A stretch of 64,000 bases of DNA from Phlebotomus papatasi. Taxonomy: Eukaryota; Arthropoda; Insecta; Diptera; Psychodidae. The position numbers were made by a program, and so were the translations under genes. The notes beneath the pieces are model-generated. The model had not been told where the DNA came from and made no database searches. It worked only from the letters and a program-made list of their open reading frames with translations. Numbering within the stretch: the stretch's first letter is position 1; every line of letters starts with the position of its first letter. Of this stretch, positions 46,181 to 59,093 are shown piece after piece. The stretch lies in assembly GCF_024763615.1 (NCBI RefSeq), contig NC_077222.1:51212001-51276000 (forward strand), given 5' to 3'.

Positions 46181-46302
46181 GGGCGTCTGACAGGGTCCGG
46201 CTCTTGCTTTTTTGGGACATTTGTTCTTGTTTTTTTTCTTTTTATTAGTAATAAAAATAATAAGAACAACGTTCCAAAGAGGAACTAATACCCTAGACGC
46301 CC
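46181..46302. mobile_element. Short MITE with GGGCGTCT ends
   Basis: GGGCGTCTGACAGGG at the left and its partial complement CCCTAGACGCC at the right, about 120 bp apart, directly next to the following MITE. Confidence 0.35.
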
Positions 46303-46520
46303 TAGACACACTTACGACTTAAATTGATGGGCGGTTTAATATAATTTTAATCAAAATAATATCAGATTATATTTCCATCTTTTTCTGACTAATCCGTCTC
46401 CTAGCTTAAGCCGAGAAACGGCCAAATCAGTGGGAAACTGATGGGTATTTACTCAAATCATTATTTTGATTATAATTACGTTAAGCTGTCTCTCGGCTAA
46501 GTCATAACTGTATCAAGGGC
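46300..46520. mobile_element. MITE with GACACACTTACGACTTAA ends, copy 1
   Basis: The left end is GCCCTAGACACACTTACGAC; the right arm is GTTAAGCTGTCTCTCGGCTAAG then GTCATAACTGTATCAAGGGC. Relative of 54491-54621, which shares GCCGAGAGACGGCTTAA. The boundaries are approximate. Confidence 0.5.
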
Positions 46521-46524
46521 ATTA

Positions 46525-47437
46525 GCCTCAATGTGAAATGAAATTTTCGGAACATTCATTTTTTTTTCTTATACATACATAAGGTTATCAATACCATTTC
46601 CCGTGGAATCTAAAGTAGTATCGAGTATATAGAAACTCACTGCTGAATGCTATTTGAACATCCTTAATTCCATAAAAAAATCTGCTTATCTAAAGGATAT
46701 TCGTACCCGTGCCTGCTAATACTCTACTAACTTCACCCATGTAGTAATAATAATTATGAATATTAATTATTCCTTATGTTCCATTACGTTAGATCTTACC
46801 AGAATCTCTCTGGAAAGAAAGATTTAACATAAATGCTTAGTGAACAAAAAGTTAATTGTATATCGATTTAATTACAAATAATTTAAACTTTAGTCAATAA
46901 AGAAGTTCACAAGGGATACAAATTTAAAAAAAAAGAAATCAATTTTCCAACTTTGGTCATACTTTCCAAACTAAATCTTTGAGGGTAGCAAAAAGAGTGG
47001 AAATAAAAAATCACACTGCATTCTTATTTACTCGTAGATAAATACATGGTGAACAAAGACAAGTAATGCAGAAAAAAAACTCCAATTTCCTTGCTAAACT
47101 CAAATAGACATTTGGGTGTCGATAATGCCTGTTTATGTAAACCACACCAAAATACTCCCATGTGAAACAGTTCTTGTGCAGTGGAATGATGAAATAGGGT
47201 GGTTGCGCTGGTATTTAATGAACGCGCCAGGGATTCCCGGGAAACTTATAAAAGCTTTTCCTCGTACACTGTGCATCGTCAGAGAAGCGGTGAGGAAGTA
47301 AACTACAGACAGCACTCACATCCCAATACTCCAAGAAACTCATACGCCACTTGGAAATTCCGTACGTGGAAATGAGATGTGAAAGAATTGCGAACAGATT
47401 TAAATTCCCCTTCTGCATGGGATGTCACCACGTATTA
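46525..47437. other. No gene seen; possible core promoter at 47230-47284
   Basis: The stretch 47100-47420 is less AT-rich and holds GGGATTCCC, TATAAAAG and TCAG in promoter-like order (see findings). No exon follows that can be supported. Confidence 0.35.
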
Positions 47438-47669
47438 AGCTGTCTACACATATGAGCATTTTTTAAAAAAATTCTTTAAAAAAATTTTTAAAAAATAAAA
47501 ATGGGTCGGTTTTTTTTACAAAATTGCTTACATACTAGGCAAATTTCTGTAAAAAAACAATTTTTTTACAAAAGTTTTCACTAGTGTAGAGCCGATTCTT
47601 TTTAAAAACCTTTTTAGGGTTATTTTTTAAAGAATTTTTTTAAAAAATGCTCATAGTGTGTAGACAGCC
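47438..47669. mobile_element. TTA-flanked MITE with RGCTGTCTACACA TIRs, copy 2 (inverted)
   Basis: Near-identical to 12906-13137 in reverse orientation. Left flank TTA, right flank TTA (TTAA on both sides if one extra base is counted). Shares AATCGGCTCTACACTAGTG in complement. Confidence 0.75.
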
Positions 47670-47671
47670 TT

Positions 47672-49884
47672 AAAGTGATTTTTTTTCACTGAGAATCTCC
47701 CTTTTCTCAAATTGTCCCAGAGGATTCCCCAGTATGATCGGCTTAACCCTTCACTATACACCTGCATTAAATTGTATCACAAAAATGCTACCTTATTTCA
47801 CTCCTTTTCGAGATTTGAAAAGAAAATTGAGAAAATTCTCGGGGCTTTTTTATACAAGCTAAAATTATACCATAGTACGTCCTGCTGGCAAAACTAATTT
47901 TAAAGAACAAAAAAAAATTTTTTTGACTAGACCTACAATAGGGTTCCGATTTAAAAACAATTACCTTACTAACAAATAAAGGATTAATTTGCGAAATACT
48001 CGAACTTGTAAATCCGAAAATACTTCTACTTGGCTATTGACTTTAAAATGCTTTTTTAAAAGCTATTCAATTTTTTTTACTATATTTAGCTTATAAGCTT
48101 GTAATATGAAAAAGCAATCTAATACTGCGACGTTATTTTGTATATACAAAAACTTTAAAATTCCTTACCATATTGCGTAGATCTGAACACTTCTGGATAT
48201 CAAAAGTTCAAAATATATCAACGTTAGGATCGATCACTGCATTGTTGTATTTGCATTTTTTCGATCTTCTGTAGAAAACATCCTTGAGAACAGCTTATAC
48301 AAAAACGTTCTTGAAACCTAGTTATATATGCGTTATGTTGAATAAATTCAAAAACTATTAAAAGTAACAAGAAAATTTAAAAATTAGAGATCCGAGAGTC
48401 GTAATGGGTTAATGTTACTCACAATATCCTTCTTGATGCTTTGCGATTTTGCTACTAATATCTAAAAATAACTCACATTTATTCAGACATAAACACAAAG
48501 TTGAAATAACAAAAAAATCATTGAAATACATTAATATTAAGCAAGATATACACGATATAGAAATGTCTTAATACTTAAGAATTTTATCTCTAACGATTTC
48601 TGTTTCTGCGTGTAATTAAAATTCCACTGATGCAAACCATAGGCTCAATATCATTTGATTAATGAGATTCCAAGCATATTCTTGATTGGTCATGATACCC
48701 TCAATTATCTTCATAAATTAATCGCTATAGTATACTTAGTATTTATATGTATCTATTCACGTACAATAATGAGCTTATCTTTACCGATTCGTTGGTCAAT
48801 TTTTATTTAATATATGGATAAAGATTTTATTTATTTATTTCATGTTATCCAAATTTGTAAAATCCATGAACCCAGTGACATTTTGAAACACATTTCGACA
48901 ATAAAATAGCGTATTGAATAAACAATCACAATGTCCCTTGTACCTTTTTTTCTGAGGTCGGTTGTGATAATACCGCCAAACCTATGGGAATTTATGTATT
49001 TGGCCAATCACTGGGGTGAAATGGAAAAAAAAGTGAGTGGGTTGGTTGGAGGTATAGGAGATGTGCAAAACCCAAAAATCAAATGACTTCATTTACGGTC
49101 CTGAAATCAGACTCCATTTTCCATTTGCACAGCACACGTTTAAGGACAAACATCTTTGCCACTGCTAAAAGTCGTAAAATTTTAAGACACCCCTCTGATT
49201 TATCCCAGTTTTGGCCTCTCTGGTTTTGGTTTGGTGAAAAAAAAATCCATATGTGGAGTCGAATGAAATGTCCATAAATACGACAACCAACATAAAAAAT
49301 TTAATGCCGGACCCACAAAAATACACGCAATCACTTTAATAAAATCTTCATGAGTATCGTTGACCGTTTTTTATTGTAAAATCAAAGTTCATGCTAAAAA
49401 GTCATGAATGATTTTCTTCTTCTGTATTTATTTGTTTTTTTTTTTCATTTCTCTATTTCTTACATGATTTATTCCAAATCAAAAAGAAGGAAGAATCTTA
49501 AGAATCTCTCGCTCAAGTAAAATGCAAAAACCTTTGGAACTAACTTTACAATACTGTCGTGTACCGGATATGAAAAAATACACACTCTACACACTACATA
49601 ATTCAAAGAGAAATTCAGTTATTCTGCATAATTTCACTTGCCTTCAATGCACTTGATTCAATAACTCTTCAATGACTCCATCACGGGTGTTTCTAAAAAT
49701 TCGGTAAAATATGTTGTTACGGATGCTATTTCTACTTCATACGATAAGAAAGTTTTCCTCCGATGATTGACTTCACTTTTCGGAATAGATAAAAGCCGCT
49801 CGAAGCCCGCGAAGCCAAATCAGTAGAATTTAGTAAATAACCCAGTAACTTATAGAGAAAGGCTATTCTCACATAAAGTTCTCT
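47672..49884. other. No gene seen; AT-rich DNA
   Basis: No exon, RNA gene or repeat boundary could be supported. Confidence 0.45.
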
Positions 49885-50134
49885 CACTGGTAAAAATAAA
49901 AGGGTCAAATTGATCCTTTTCCAAAAAAATGGATCATATTTGATCCTTTGAAAGGTTCACTTGTATCTCTTGAAATTTTCTATGCATATTTATCACGATT
50001 TTATTGTAAAGGTATTATTCAATTCAAATTTCTGTCATCTGAGCGAGAACCAAAGATGACTTTTTCATTGTTTTCATTCGTTTTTTCCGGAGTTTAATGG
50101 TGTCAAAAAAGTGACCCTTTCATTTTTACCAGTG
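49885..50134. mobile_element. MITE with CACTGGTAAAAAT ends (250 bp)
   Basis: The left end is CACTGGTAAAAATAAAAGGG then TCA; inward from the right, CACTGGTAAAAATGAAAGGG then TCA. No obvious target duplication. Just inside the left arm TTGATCC/GGATCA words recur. Non-coding. Confidence 0.65.
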
Positions 50135-50594
50135 CTATTTAATTATGAAATAATAAAAAAATCGAAGAATCCAAAAAATCTTCAGTATTAAGTATGGCAC
50201 TAAAATCATCGCTGTGCGATATATTGTGTAAGGGGTAGAGGAATAAAGTGATATATATCTCAATTTCTGGATGAAGATAATTGAACGAGTGGACTATTGT
50301 TAAAAAGCTTTGTTCATTATCTTTCAGAATCTGGTACGTTTTTTACGCTCTGGTTAACTCATCATCATCATCCAGAACCATTTATGTCGAAGAAGACATT
50401 TTTTGTAATGTCACTATTGACCATCTATTTCTGGAACCAGCAATAACCCTACAGATTCGCACATAAATAAGTTATGATGAATGAGTTTAACTTAAGGAGT
50501 ACTCCTATAAATTACTATTTTTATAACTATTTTTGCAAAATATTTGAAATTTATACTAGATATCTAAATTTATTGTAAAATCAACTGTATGATA

Positions 50595-51348
50595 GGGAGA
50601 AGTGGCGCATTTTTGAATTGGGGTGCATTTAAAATGCAGATTTTTGTAAATTACGTTTTTCGTGTAAAAAACGAGCAATCTTCACATAAATTTACCGTTA
50701 AAGTGTACTTGTTACCTTGGACAGGTGTTTTTTTCTCGAAATTTTGTGAAGTTTTAGCTTTTGTGATAACTATGTAGTATAAATGCCTGGAAAATAAAGG
50801 AGAGTTATCTCTATGAACGAAATGTAGTGAGAAAAGCTTTAAAATGCTCCCGGAAAGGCCAAGGAATGCTCGAATCCGAGCGTACTTAGCGTACTGAAGT
50901 TAACCCACTTTAATGACTGATATGAAAGGTTTCCGAGCTCCTTGTGATAATTTACGGTTCCTTCTAATAAACAGGAAGATGACTTGATAAATTAGATTCC
51001 TAAAATGGAGAATAGTATGCATCATATTGAGGCGGATTAGCTGTCCAAAATTACGAGCAAAGTGTCCAAATTTACAACTAAATTGTCCAAAATTAGAGTC
51101 AAATTCATGTCTACCTATCACATCATTTCTAAACGTATTAAGATTAATTTTAGTAAAAACAAAGGCGATAAACAACTTGTCAGGTTTCTAAACAACTATT
51201 CTGAAAAAAGAGTAACAAAATAAACAATTAGTGTTGAAAATATTGCACTTCAAACTTTGAACTTTGAACTTTCAAACTTTTTGATAAAGCTCGGTTTTAT
51301 TAAAAATAGGAGAAAACAGCTGTGTTTTAAAGGTGCCCCATATCTCCC
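50595..51348. mobile_element. TA-flanked 0.75 kb element, core shared with 34923-35988 but different ends
   Basis: The left end is GGGAGAAGTGGCGCATTTTTG; inward from the right, GGGAGATATGGGGCACCTTT. TA on both sides. GAGGCGGATTAGCTGTCC and CGTATTAAGATTAATTTTAG in the core match 34923-35988 in complement. The ends match the TIR family of 53526-54309 (GTGGGGCACCTTTGAAA). Confidence 0.6.
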
Positions 51349-51349
51349 T

Positions 51350-53183
51350 AATCATTTTCAAACGTCTCTAAAGCATACTTAATCTTCTGAGATAAAAATT
51401 TTACCCAAATGTACAATTTTTTTTTCAAAACGGAGGGGGTATTAAATATGCGACTAAGTTGTTCGATATCATTCTACAGTTTATTTATGTGTATCGCTTA
51501 GAATCGTTTTAAAATAATTTTAAAAAATTTATATATTAAATATTCTTTAACGGTTATTAAAAATTTTAAACGATGCCATTTTTAACTTTCAAAAACTTAA
51601 TTAAAAAGTAATGGAAGACCATGCAAAAATCCTGTTCTATCATTAAATTGTAGGCAGGGCCTTTGGATCTCACTTGCTTCAAGACAAACCACGTCAGAAT
51701 AAAAAATTAAGTATACGAACATTTTGAAGCTTTTATAAAATGATTTCTAAATATTTTGGAAATCATAGGACTTTTAACAATCTAACAGATATAATAAAAA
51801 AAATTCATAGAAACTAATTGAAAAGTCGTTTAAGAGAAAAATATTGTTAAAGTATTGCACTTACGTAATTTTCAATTAGACCAATAAGCAAAAGTTGCTC
51901 AATCTGTTAAAGTCACACCATTCTTTGCCTCGAATGGGACCAATGGAAAAAGCTCAAGTTGGTGGTAAAAACAGCGGGAAAAGGCAAAAAGAAAGCTGAA
52001 GCAAAAGTTTGTGTGTTTATCAGAAATTCTGTATTGCTATGAAAGCTTAATCTGAAATACTCAAAAGCTGATGAAGGAAGGTAACTTTTAACTTTTAGAA
52101 AAGCACTTGAGAATATTTTATATGTATTGACTTTCGAATGTTATATAGAAGTTGGAGAAAATTTTAAGTAAATGATTTGAAATTTACTTTTGCTCTCTCA
52201 ACCATTTGGGAAACTTTTTCTCATCCTCAAATATCGGTACACTTGCATGACCAATTTCTCTATTTACTAATTTGGATGAGTACCAGAGTAATAGTTATTA
52301 TATCTCATCGAACATCCATTGCAAATTTTATTGACTTATTTTCCACTAATTCATAAATTCACGAACTTATTTTTAATGTTGATTCCGATAGTGAATAAAT
52401 TTAATACCCATCCATCCGCCCTTTGGAGCGAAATCAATAAATATAGTGAACGGGGTGGGTGTGCCAAGGGAGAGATAAAGGGCAAAACTTTATTCACTGC
52501 CACTGTACACTATTTTAATTAGTTTTTTGACCCCTTTTGCTCAAATTATTTAGTGTTGGCAACATTATGCTGTCATATATTATCCTATATACATATGCAT
52601 GACGTATATTTATGCACTGACTTGATGTTAGAATTCAAATGAAGGCATTTTGCAAGAGTATGGATGGCAAAATGTTCCACAGTACTATATATACTATAGG
52701 ATGGAAAACTTTTGCACTCTGCGATTAATTAGTTTTGCAACAAAGTTTCAATTTCACATATAAACACACAAAACGAGAGAAAAACGAGATTCCAATGTTT
52801 TTCACCATCCCCCATGGACAGTGTTTCACGTCCAAATGGACGAATATAAAAAAAATCCAGACTGAAAAGTGATTTTGGTCTTCTATAATTTGATGAAATT
52901 GCAATTTTTTGTTTAACGCAATCAAATTTTCCAGTTGAAATTTATACTTCATCAAAAAGAATAACATCAGTTGCATACTGTGCATGAGTGGCTTGCCATT
53001 AGCACAACATATTTCAATTTTGAGTGAATATTGGCTAAAAAGTTCTGTGAAAAGTGACAATTTTGAATTTAACATCACTTTATTGCAATATGTGTCATCA
53101 TATATGCAGATGAAATAAAATGTTCTTATATGAATAACTAATTTGCAGTTGTTAAATATTTATTTTATTAACAATCAACAAAT
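51350..53183. other. No gene seen; AT-rich DNA
   Basis: Holds one lone Stowaway-like end (AAAACGGAGGGGGTATT, about 51437). No exon supported. Confidence 0.45.
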
Positions 53184-53184
53184 A

Positions 53185-53412
53185 GGGTGAAAGGAACGTC
53201 TATTGACACTTTAAGAACTCGTGTCAGCACCTATTGACACCCTACTCTGTAGCATTTGGGATATGAAATTTGAACATCTCTGTTTATAGTTAAAGGTATA
53301 TTACAGAAAAAGCTTATATTACTTATATTTTACTAGATACATTAAATAATTTTCAACATTTTGACAAAAGTGTCAATAGGGGTTCCCTGTCGAACAGACG
53401 TTCCTCCGACCC
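53185..53412. mobile_element. TA-flanked MITE with GAACGTCT ends, copy 2 (inverted)
   Basis: Reverse-oriented twin of 38430-38658, nearly identical along its length, with TA on both sides. Confidence 0.75.
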
Positions 53413-53525
53413 TAAGGAATAAAAAAATATTCTTTTGTCGATTAGTCGGTATTTTTTAAGTTAAAGGCTTCTAATGCAGCAGAAGTGGTTTTAGAAACGG
53501 GATTCACCTTCCGTGTCCTGCATTA

Positions 53526-54309
53526 GGAGGAAGTGGGGCACCTTTGAAAGTGGGGCATCTTTAAAATTAAAATTCTTCACCTATTTTTAAATATAATTGA
53601 GTCTTTTCGTGATATAATCAAGAGGTAGATAACTGTGCCGCTCACGGTTCACTCAAGTGCCGATCTGTCGATCTCGTGCCGATCTGTCGCAAGTACGTTT
53701 ACAATATTAGTGTTTCCAGTACAGTACATAAAACAGAGGTGAGCAAGTACCGTGTGAAACCGACAAAATGTTTAATGAAAATTATACGTTAATGGTCAAA
53801 ACGCAACCTCAACAAACTTATTTTGAAGTTTATTCGGTTTCAAACAGTTCTTGCTCAGCCCTATATTAAAATTCACCACTGAAATTGTTTGTAGGAAATT
53901 ATAATGTTACATGAGCTTAAACAAACGCAATACTTCATAAGAGCGAACTGTCAGTTAAATCTGCCGATTCTTCGCTAAAATTGTTCCGATCTGAAGATTT
54001 TCGTGAATAAAAATGGCGTGTTCTACATGCTGATCTCTCGATCTCTGGCCAAATTGTGCCAATCTGTCGATTTCTTAGCAAAATAGTACCCATCTGTTGA
54101 TTTTTACCTCCAGATCGGCACAATTTTGCCGATCGCCGCTCACGGTTCACTCTGATAGCCACTTATTTACCCCTTGGATATAATTTAGCTTCTCAGTCTG
54201 TTTGTGGAACTAAATTATATCACGATAAGGCTCAATTTTATTTAAAAATAGGTGAAAATCCCAATTTCAAAGGTACCCCACTTTCAAAGGTGCCCCACTT
54301 CCTTCTGGC
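53526..54309. mobile_element. TA-flanked 0.78 kb element with GTGGGGCACCTTTGAAA TIRs
   Basis: TIRs of about 90 bp: the left starts GGAGGAAGTGGGGCACC and the right, inward, GCCAGAAGGAAGTGGGGC; both run through TTCACCTATTTTTAAATA to CGTGATATAAT. The interior has many GCCGATCTGTCG-type words and a direct repeat, CCGCTCACGGTTCACTC, near both ends. A smaller MITE is nested inside. Confidence 0.65.
53735..53864. mobile_element. Small MITE nested in 53526-54309
   Basis: AGAGGTGAGCAAGTACCG then TGTGAAACCGA on the left; inward from the right, AGGGCTGAGCAAGAACTG then TTTGAAACCGA. About 130 bp. Target duplication unclear. Confidence 0.55.
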
Positions 54310-54490
54310 TATTTCGACCGATTGGGCCAAAACTTTCTAAAAATATCTTTTGAACACTCGTACATTCTGCTTGTGTGCTAAAAATCCATTTTATCAATTA
54401 TTTCATGAAGTTGACCTCTAAACAATTCAATATTACTTATTGAAATATTTGCAAATGTTTCCTTTTAATACATAGGCCATCTCCGTCTTA

Positions 54491-54621
54491 GGGCCTCGAC
54501 ACACCTGAGGATTAGCCGAGAGACGGCTTAAGTGTAATTATAGTCGAAATAATGATTAAACTACATTTCCATAATTTTCCACTAAGTCGTCTCTCGACTT
54601 AAGTCGTAAGTGTGTCCACGA
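54491..54621. mobile_element. MITE with GACACAC / CGAGAGACGG arms, copy 2
   Basis: The left arm is GACACACCTGAGGATTAGCC then GAGAGACGGCTTAA; the right arm is CGTCTCTCGACTTAAG then TCGTAAGTGTGTCC. Relative of 46300-46520. Boundaries approximate. Confidence 0.55.
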
Positions 54622-54776
54622 TAAAATGATTAAAAAAAATCCTTTTGCTATTTGCATAATCAGATAATTTACATTCGAGCCGATGCAACATTATTTTTGT
54701 ATTTAAAAATTGTATATATGTATTTATCGTCTCAAGTGGAATGCAAGAATTTTTGGATTACATTGTATATTGTTAT

Positions 54777-55028
54777 CACTGAGAGAAATCCGAAAAAGTT
54801 AAAATAACATTCCGGAAATGTTAATTTTACCCTGCAGTATTCAGCCAAAATCGGTATAAATATTACCCTTTTTAGGTGTATTAGGGGTTAAAGTTACCCT
54901 TTTTCATGTTAATTTTACCCTTAAAAAGGTGTAAAATTAACATTAAAAAATGTTGATATATTTTTACACCTAAAAAGTGTTAAAGTTATGAGGAAAAAAT
55001 GTTAATCGCACCCTCTTTTTTCTCAGTG
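54777..55028. mobile_element. MITE with CACTGAGAGAAAT ends, copy 2
   Basis: CACTGAGAGAAATCC at the left and TTTTTTCTCAGTG at the right. Closely similar to 39725-39972 in the same orientation. AT and AT flank it, too short to interpret. Confidence 0.7.
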
Positions 55029-55555
55029 ATGAGATTCCTAGATATAAAAAATGTATAATTAGATGTTACAAGTAATCAAGGATGAAGTAAGGGTTTCTAC
55101 AGAGTAGTGAATATATAACTAAACAGGTTTTACTGAAATCTATGTTTAAGTAATAGCGACCATCACCGTCTTAACGTTGGTGACCAACCTCCAGAAGAAA
55201 ATTTCTATTACTTCAATTAAGCACTATATGGCTTGTGTCGTCAACACCAATCTCCTGAATGTCTCATAAGTGAATATTAGCTGATCCTTCCGGAAACATG
55301 ATATGTTATAACCTAAATAGATTTACGACTAAGCAGAGGTCACTTAATGGGAAACAGATAGCAAAGTAGTCCAATAATACGATCCTCTCTTCTTAAAATT
55401 TATAACCTAGTGAACGATCTATCTATATTATGAACAGTAAGAACAGAGACCTAAGAATACAGCCCTAATATGGACTTCAGACCTAAAGTTTAGACGTATG
55501 GCTTAACCGCTATGATGTCTTATCAGTTAATATTTTTGGAACAAAAATTATTTAT

Positions 55556-55812
55556 GGCTCCAGCACACCTTAACGATGAGGAAAATTTCATGACGATCAA
55601 ACTTCATATCCCTTTCTTTCTCTCACGTTTTGCATATGTCTATTTCATTTTTTTGCTCACCAAATTCGATTGAGCTAAATTGAATTTCTTGTGATGTTCA
55701 AGAAGAGTGCCGAAGAGTAGGATAGACATATGCAAATCCTTTAAAAAAGAAAAAGATGTGAATTTTGACTTTATGAAATTTTCTGATCTAAAAGGTGTTA
55801 TCGGAACCATTA
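55556..55812. mobile_element. MITE with GGCTCYAGCACA ends, copy 2
   Basis: The left arm is GGCTCCAGCACACCTTAACG; the right arm is CTGATCTAAAAGGTGTTATC then GGAACC. Same orientation as 29474-29743, more diverged. Confidence 0.6.
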
Positions 55813-55814
55813 GG

Positions 55815-58800
55815 ATTGGATTACTAAGGGCAAATGATCTATTAGATTTCGGAAAATAATAAAATTTGTTTCTATTTAGGATTTTGAGACCTTCGGGAAC
55901 TAGGCTAAGCCTGTATGTAGTCCTATGCCCGTATTAGGACCCAAAAATACTCCAGCTGATACTCGAAAATATTTCGCGTCCACACCCTATGAGTAGAAGC
56001 TCTTATGGCATACCTAACGCCCCTAACGCACACTTTAACAAACCACTGAAACAATTCTGCCATATTTTAACTCTTTGCTTCCAATTCTAAATAAACCATC
56101 TCATAAAGCATTCTGCAAAGCTAGAATGCATTACTATCGTTTTCCCATTTTATAAAATATGTTTTATAAGTTATATAAATAATTTTTTATTCACCTCAAT
56201 TAACCGCATTTCCTTTAATGGACTTCAGGGTCAAAAGCCAGTTCATCTTTAGACGTAAACAACAACTTAATTTGGACAAATTAAAATTATTAAATTATAT
56301 TCGTATTCTCAGTCAGCTTGAACCTTTTCTCGAAAGAGAACAAAATTAGCTTTTGCAAATAAAGATTCATGTTTGTGAATTTTGAAAATATTATCATTAC
56401 AAAAACTACCCTTACAATTATTTTGCAAAAGTCTTTCAATTTGATTTTACAGTAAAACATTAAATTTTGAATTTTGTCAAAATCAATTCAAGTTATATTC
56501 AAAAAAGCAAGCAAATAAAGAAATATTTGTAAACAGAGTGATTGGTAGAATCAAATATGAATTTTATAATTGGAACTATATTTGAAAAATTCATGAATTA
56601 ATAATAGATTTATTGAAATTGTGCTATGCATTTTGTTGGATTCCAACAATTTTACGGTTGAAAAATATACTAAAACTTTTATGAATTGTGGGGAATAATT
56701 TAAATTTACTTTCAACTGTAAAGATGAAAGTTTTAATTGGAAATTATGTGAAATTCTCATTTATTTGCATAGCAGATAAATCAAAAATGTTTTGCAAATA
56801 GAAGAAAAGTAGAAAATGTCTGATATAGTGCGAGAATTTATTAATTCTTTTGAAATTGAGTAAGCTATCCTGGTTATTTATTTAGTGATCTTTCAATTCT
56901 TGTGATATCAAATACATGTATCCAATATTCCAGGTAATTTAATGAGAAAAGTTGAAAAGGTGTCCATCTAAGTTGTTGTGGAACATTCATACAAACGGAT
57001 GTTTTTTATAGCAATTTTACTTCCTTATAGGATAGGAGATAGGATACTCTCTCTTTGAAGGAATTCCACACTAATGGGTCTCCTAGCGAAAAGACAAATC
57101 CAATTTTGTACACTTGAATGGAAAATCGAATTAATTACGATGACTGTGCAGAAGCTTTCACCAAGGGATGTGTTCAAAATTTAAGCCAAATTGTACATAA
57201 GAAAGCTATATGTACTGTAATGTGAGACGAAGGAGACGTTAAATTATAATCCACTCTTCTTGGGTGAGTGCAGAAGGAGCTTATTACGAGGTAAACTGAA
57301 AACTTTCCAACCAGTAGACACTTCATTTTACCACGGCAATGTGCTCAAGTAGATTCCCTTCCGATGCATCCCCTATTCTTCGATTTCAGCAAGTAAGCAA
57401 CACCCTCACAGGAAAAATGTTGTAACAAGAAACTTGAATATTACTTTTCAACTTCTCAACAATTGCATCGTTAAATTACTCTCTTCTTTGATATTGTGTA
57501 TCATTGCACCATGGGAGTCATATTGGAAAACATTTCTCACCCCTATTGTATTTCTACACTCGAAAAAAAAATCAACATACGGTTTTTGTTGCTTTAAAAT
57601 TGTGCATAAATTTATTTTTGTATCGGATTATTTTTCCAATAAGAAGAAGTTAAAGTAGTTCTAATTGCAATTTATACTTGAACTTAAAATTGCATATGTA
57701 AGAGAAAATTTTCAACACTGACAAACTATAGAGTACGTGCTTTTGGAGTGCCAACAAAAGTACTGTTATGAACGAATTAAAAACAACTTTGTCGTTTCTT
57801 GGAGAATCACGCTTGTTCGGAGATTTGGAAATATTCTTGTAGTTAGAGTTTATATCGATTCATATTCACCATGCATCACGAAAAACAAAATTGAACTTAA
57901 CCCATCCAGTCCAAGGTTCTAGAAATACTGGAGATGGAATGTTCATATTTTAAAACTTGTTCCTTTTATAGATTAATAGATGATTATCGTAAAATGAAAA
58001 AAAAATCTATCAAGACAACGCAGCGAGACACTATCAAACGCGCTTCTTAAAGGTCGCAGAAACTAAATTCTTTGCATTAAAAAAAAACTACAATAAACAT
58101 TTATTTGTATAGTGTACCTACATAAGAAAAGAATTAGTCACCCAAAATTCAAATCAGGAAGCAAAATGATTGAAAATATTATCAAAATCGACGCTATATG
58201 CCAAATTTTCCTTACGCAATTTCGAGCACATGCTTCATACAACTTTCCGCGAAGCATTAAAAAAACAAAATGTATTTTAGCATCTGTCGGGCTATGGTTT
58301 CCCATTCATTAAATAAAATCGTGTTTCCTGGCTGCGACTCGGATATCGATTTCGCAAAAATAAATTATTCAAAATCTTCTGTTTTGCGCATGATGTGTAG
58401 TCATATACGTAAATGGGTTAATGTCAAATTTAAAGCAACTCCAAAATTTCTCTATGATAACTAAAGAGTTTGCAATCAGATTTAATGAAGAAGTATTGTC
58501 GGGTATGATCCTTGCCAAAGTTGCCGAAGCACAAAATCTTATTCTATTCAGTAAAATAAAATTAAATGTATTCTATAAAAATGAAATTTTATATGTGAAC
58601 CTGGGGTAAAATGTGGCAAAACGAATATTTAATTCTTATTTAAGCTGCATAAAGATTTAAAAGATTCTCAAAAAACACAAGAAAGTTGAAGTTACCGCTA
58701 TATGACTTTTTTGAAAAACAAAGGCAGTGATTTTTCAAAATTTCAAAATCTAACAGACCAGTTGTCATCCTAGAGAAAAAAAATAGTTTCTTAGAAATTA

Positions 58801-59090
58801 GAACATTTAATGAGAAGTCAGAATGAAAAGGCCAAAACATAGCTGTTTTCGGGATTTTCTTTGAATGATAAAGTAAAGAGCAAGGCTTCATGAAAATTTC
58901 AGTATATGTTTATACATATTTCAAAAGCCAAAATTATTTTTTCGAAAAAATATTACGGAATGACGGACTAATGAGAAGTTCACTATAGCGCCTCGTCACA
59001 GCACTCCCCAATTGGCGAGAAAGACAGCTTGTACTCTTTGCTTGAGACAAAAATCTAAAAGTATTTTCAATTTTCATAAGTTTTTCACAG
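55815..59090. other. No gene seen; AT-rich DNA
   Basis: Several 60-85 codon frames on both strands (57430-58900) carry no recognised domain and no splice-bounded structure. Nothing further can be supported. Confidence 0.4.
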
Positions 59091-59093
59091 TTA

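Noticed and set aside
53935..54162. 75-codon minus-strand frame with repeated peptide words
   Set aside because: It translates the GCCGATCTGTCG-type DNA repeats inside a transposon.
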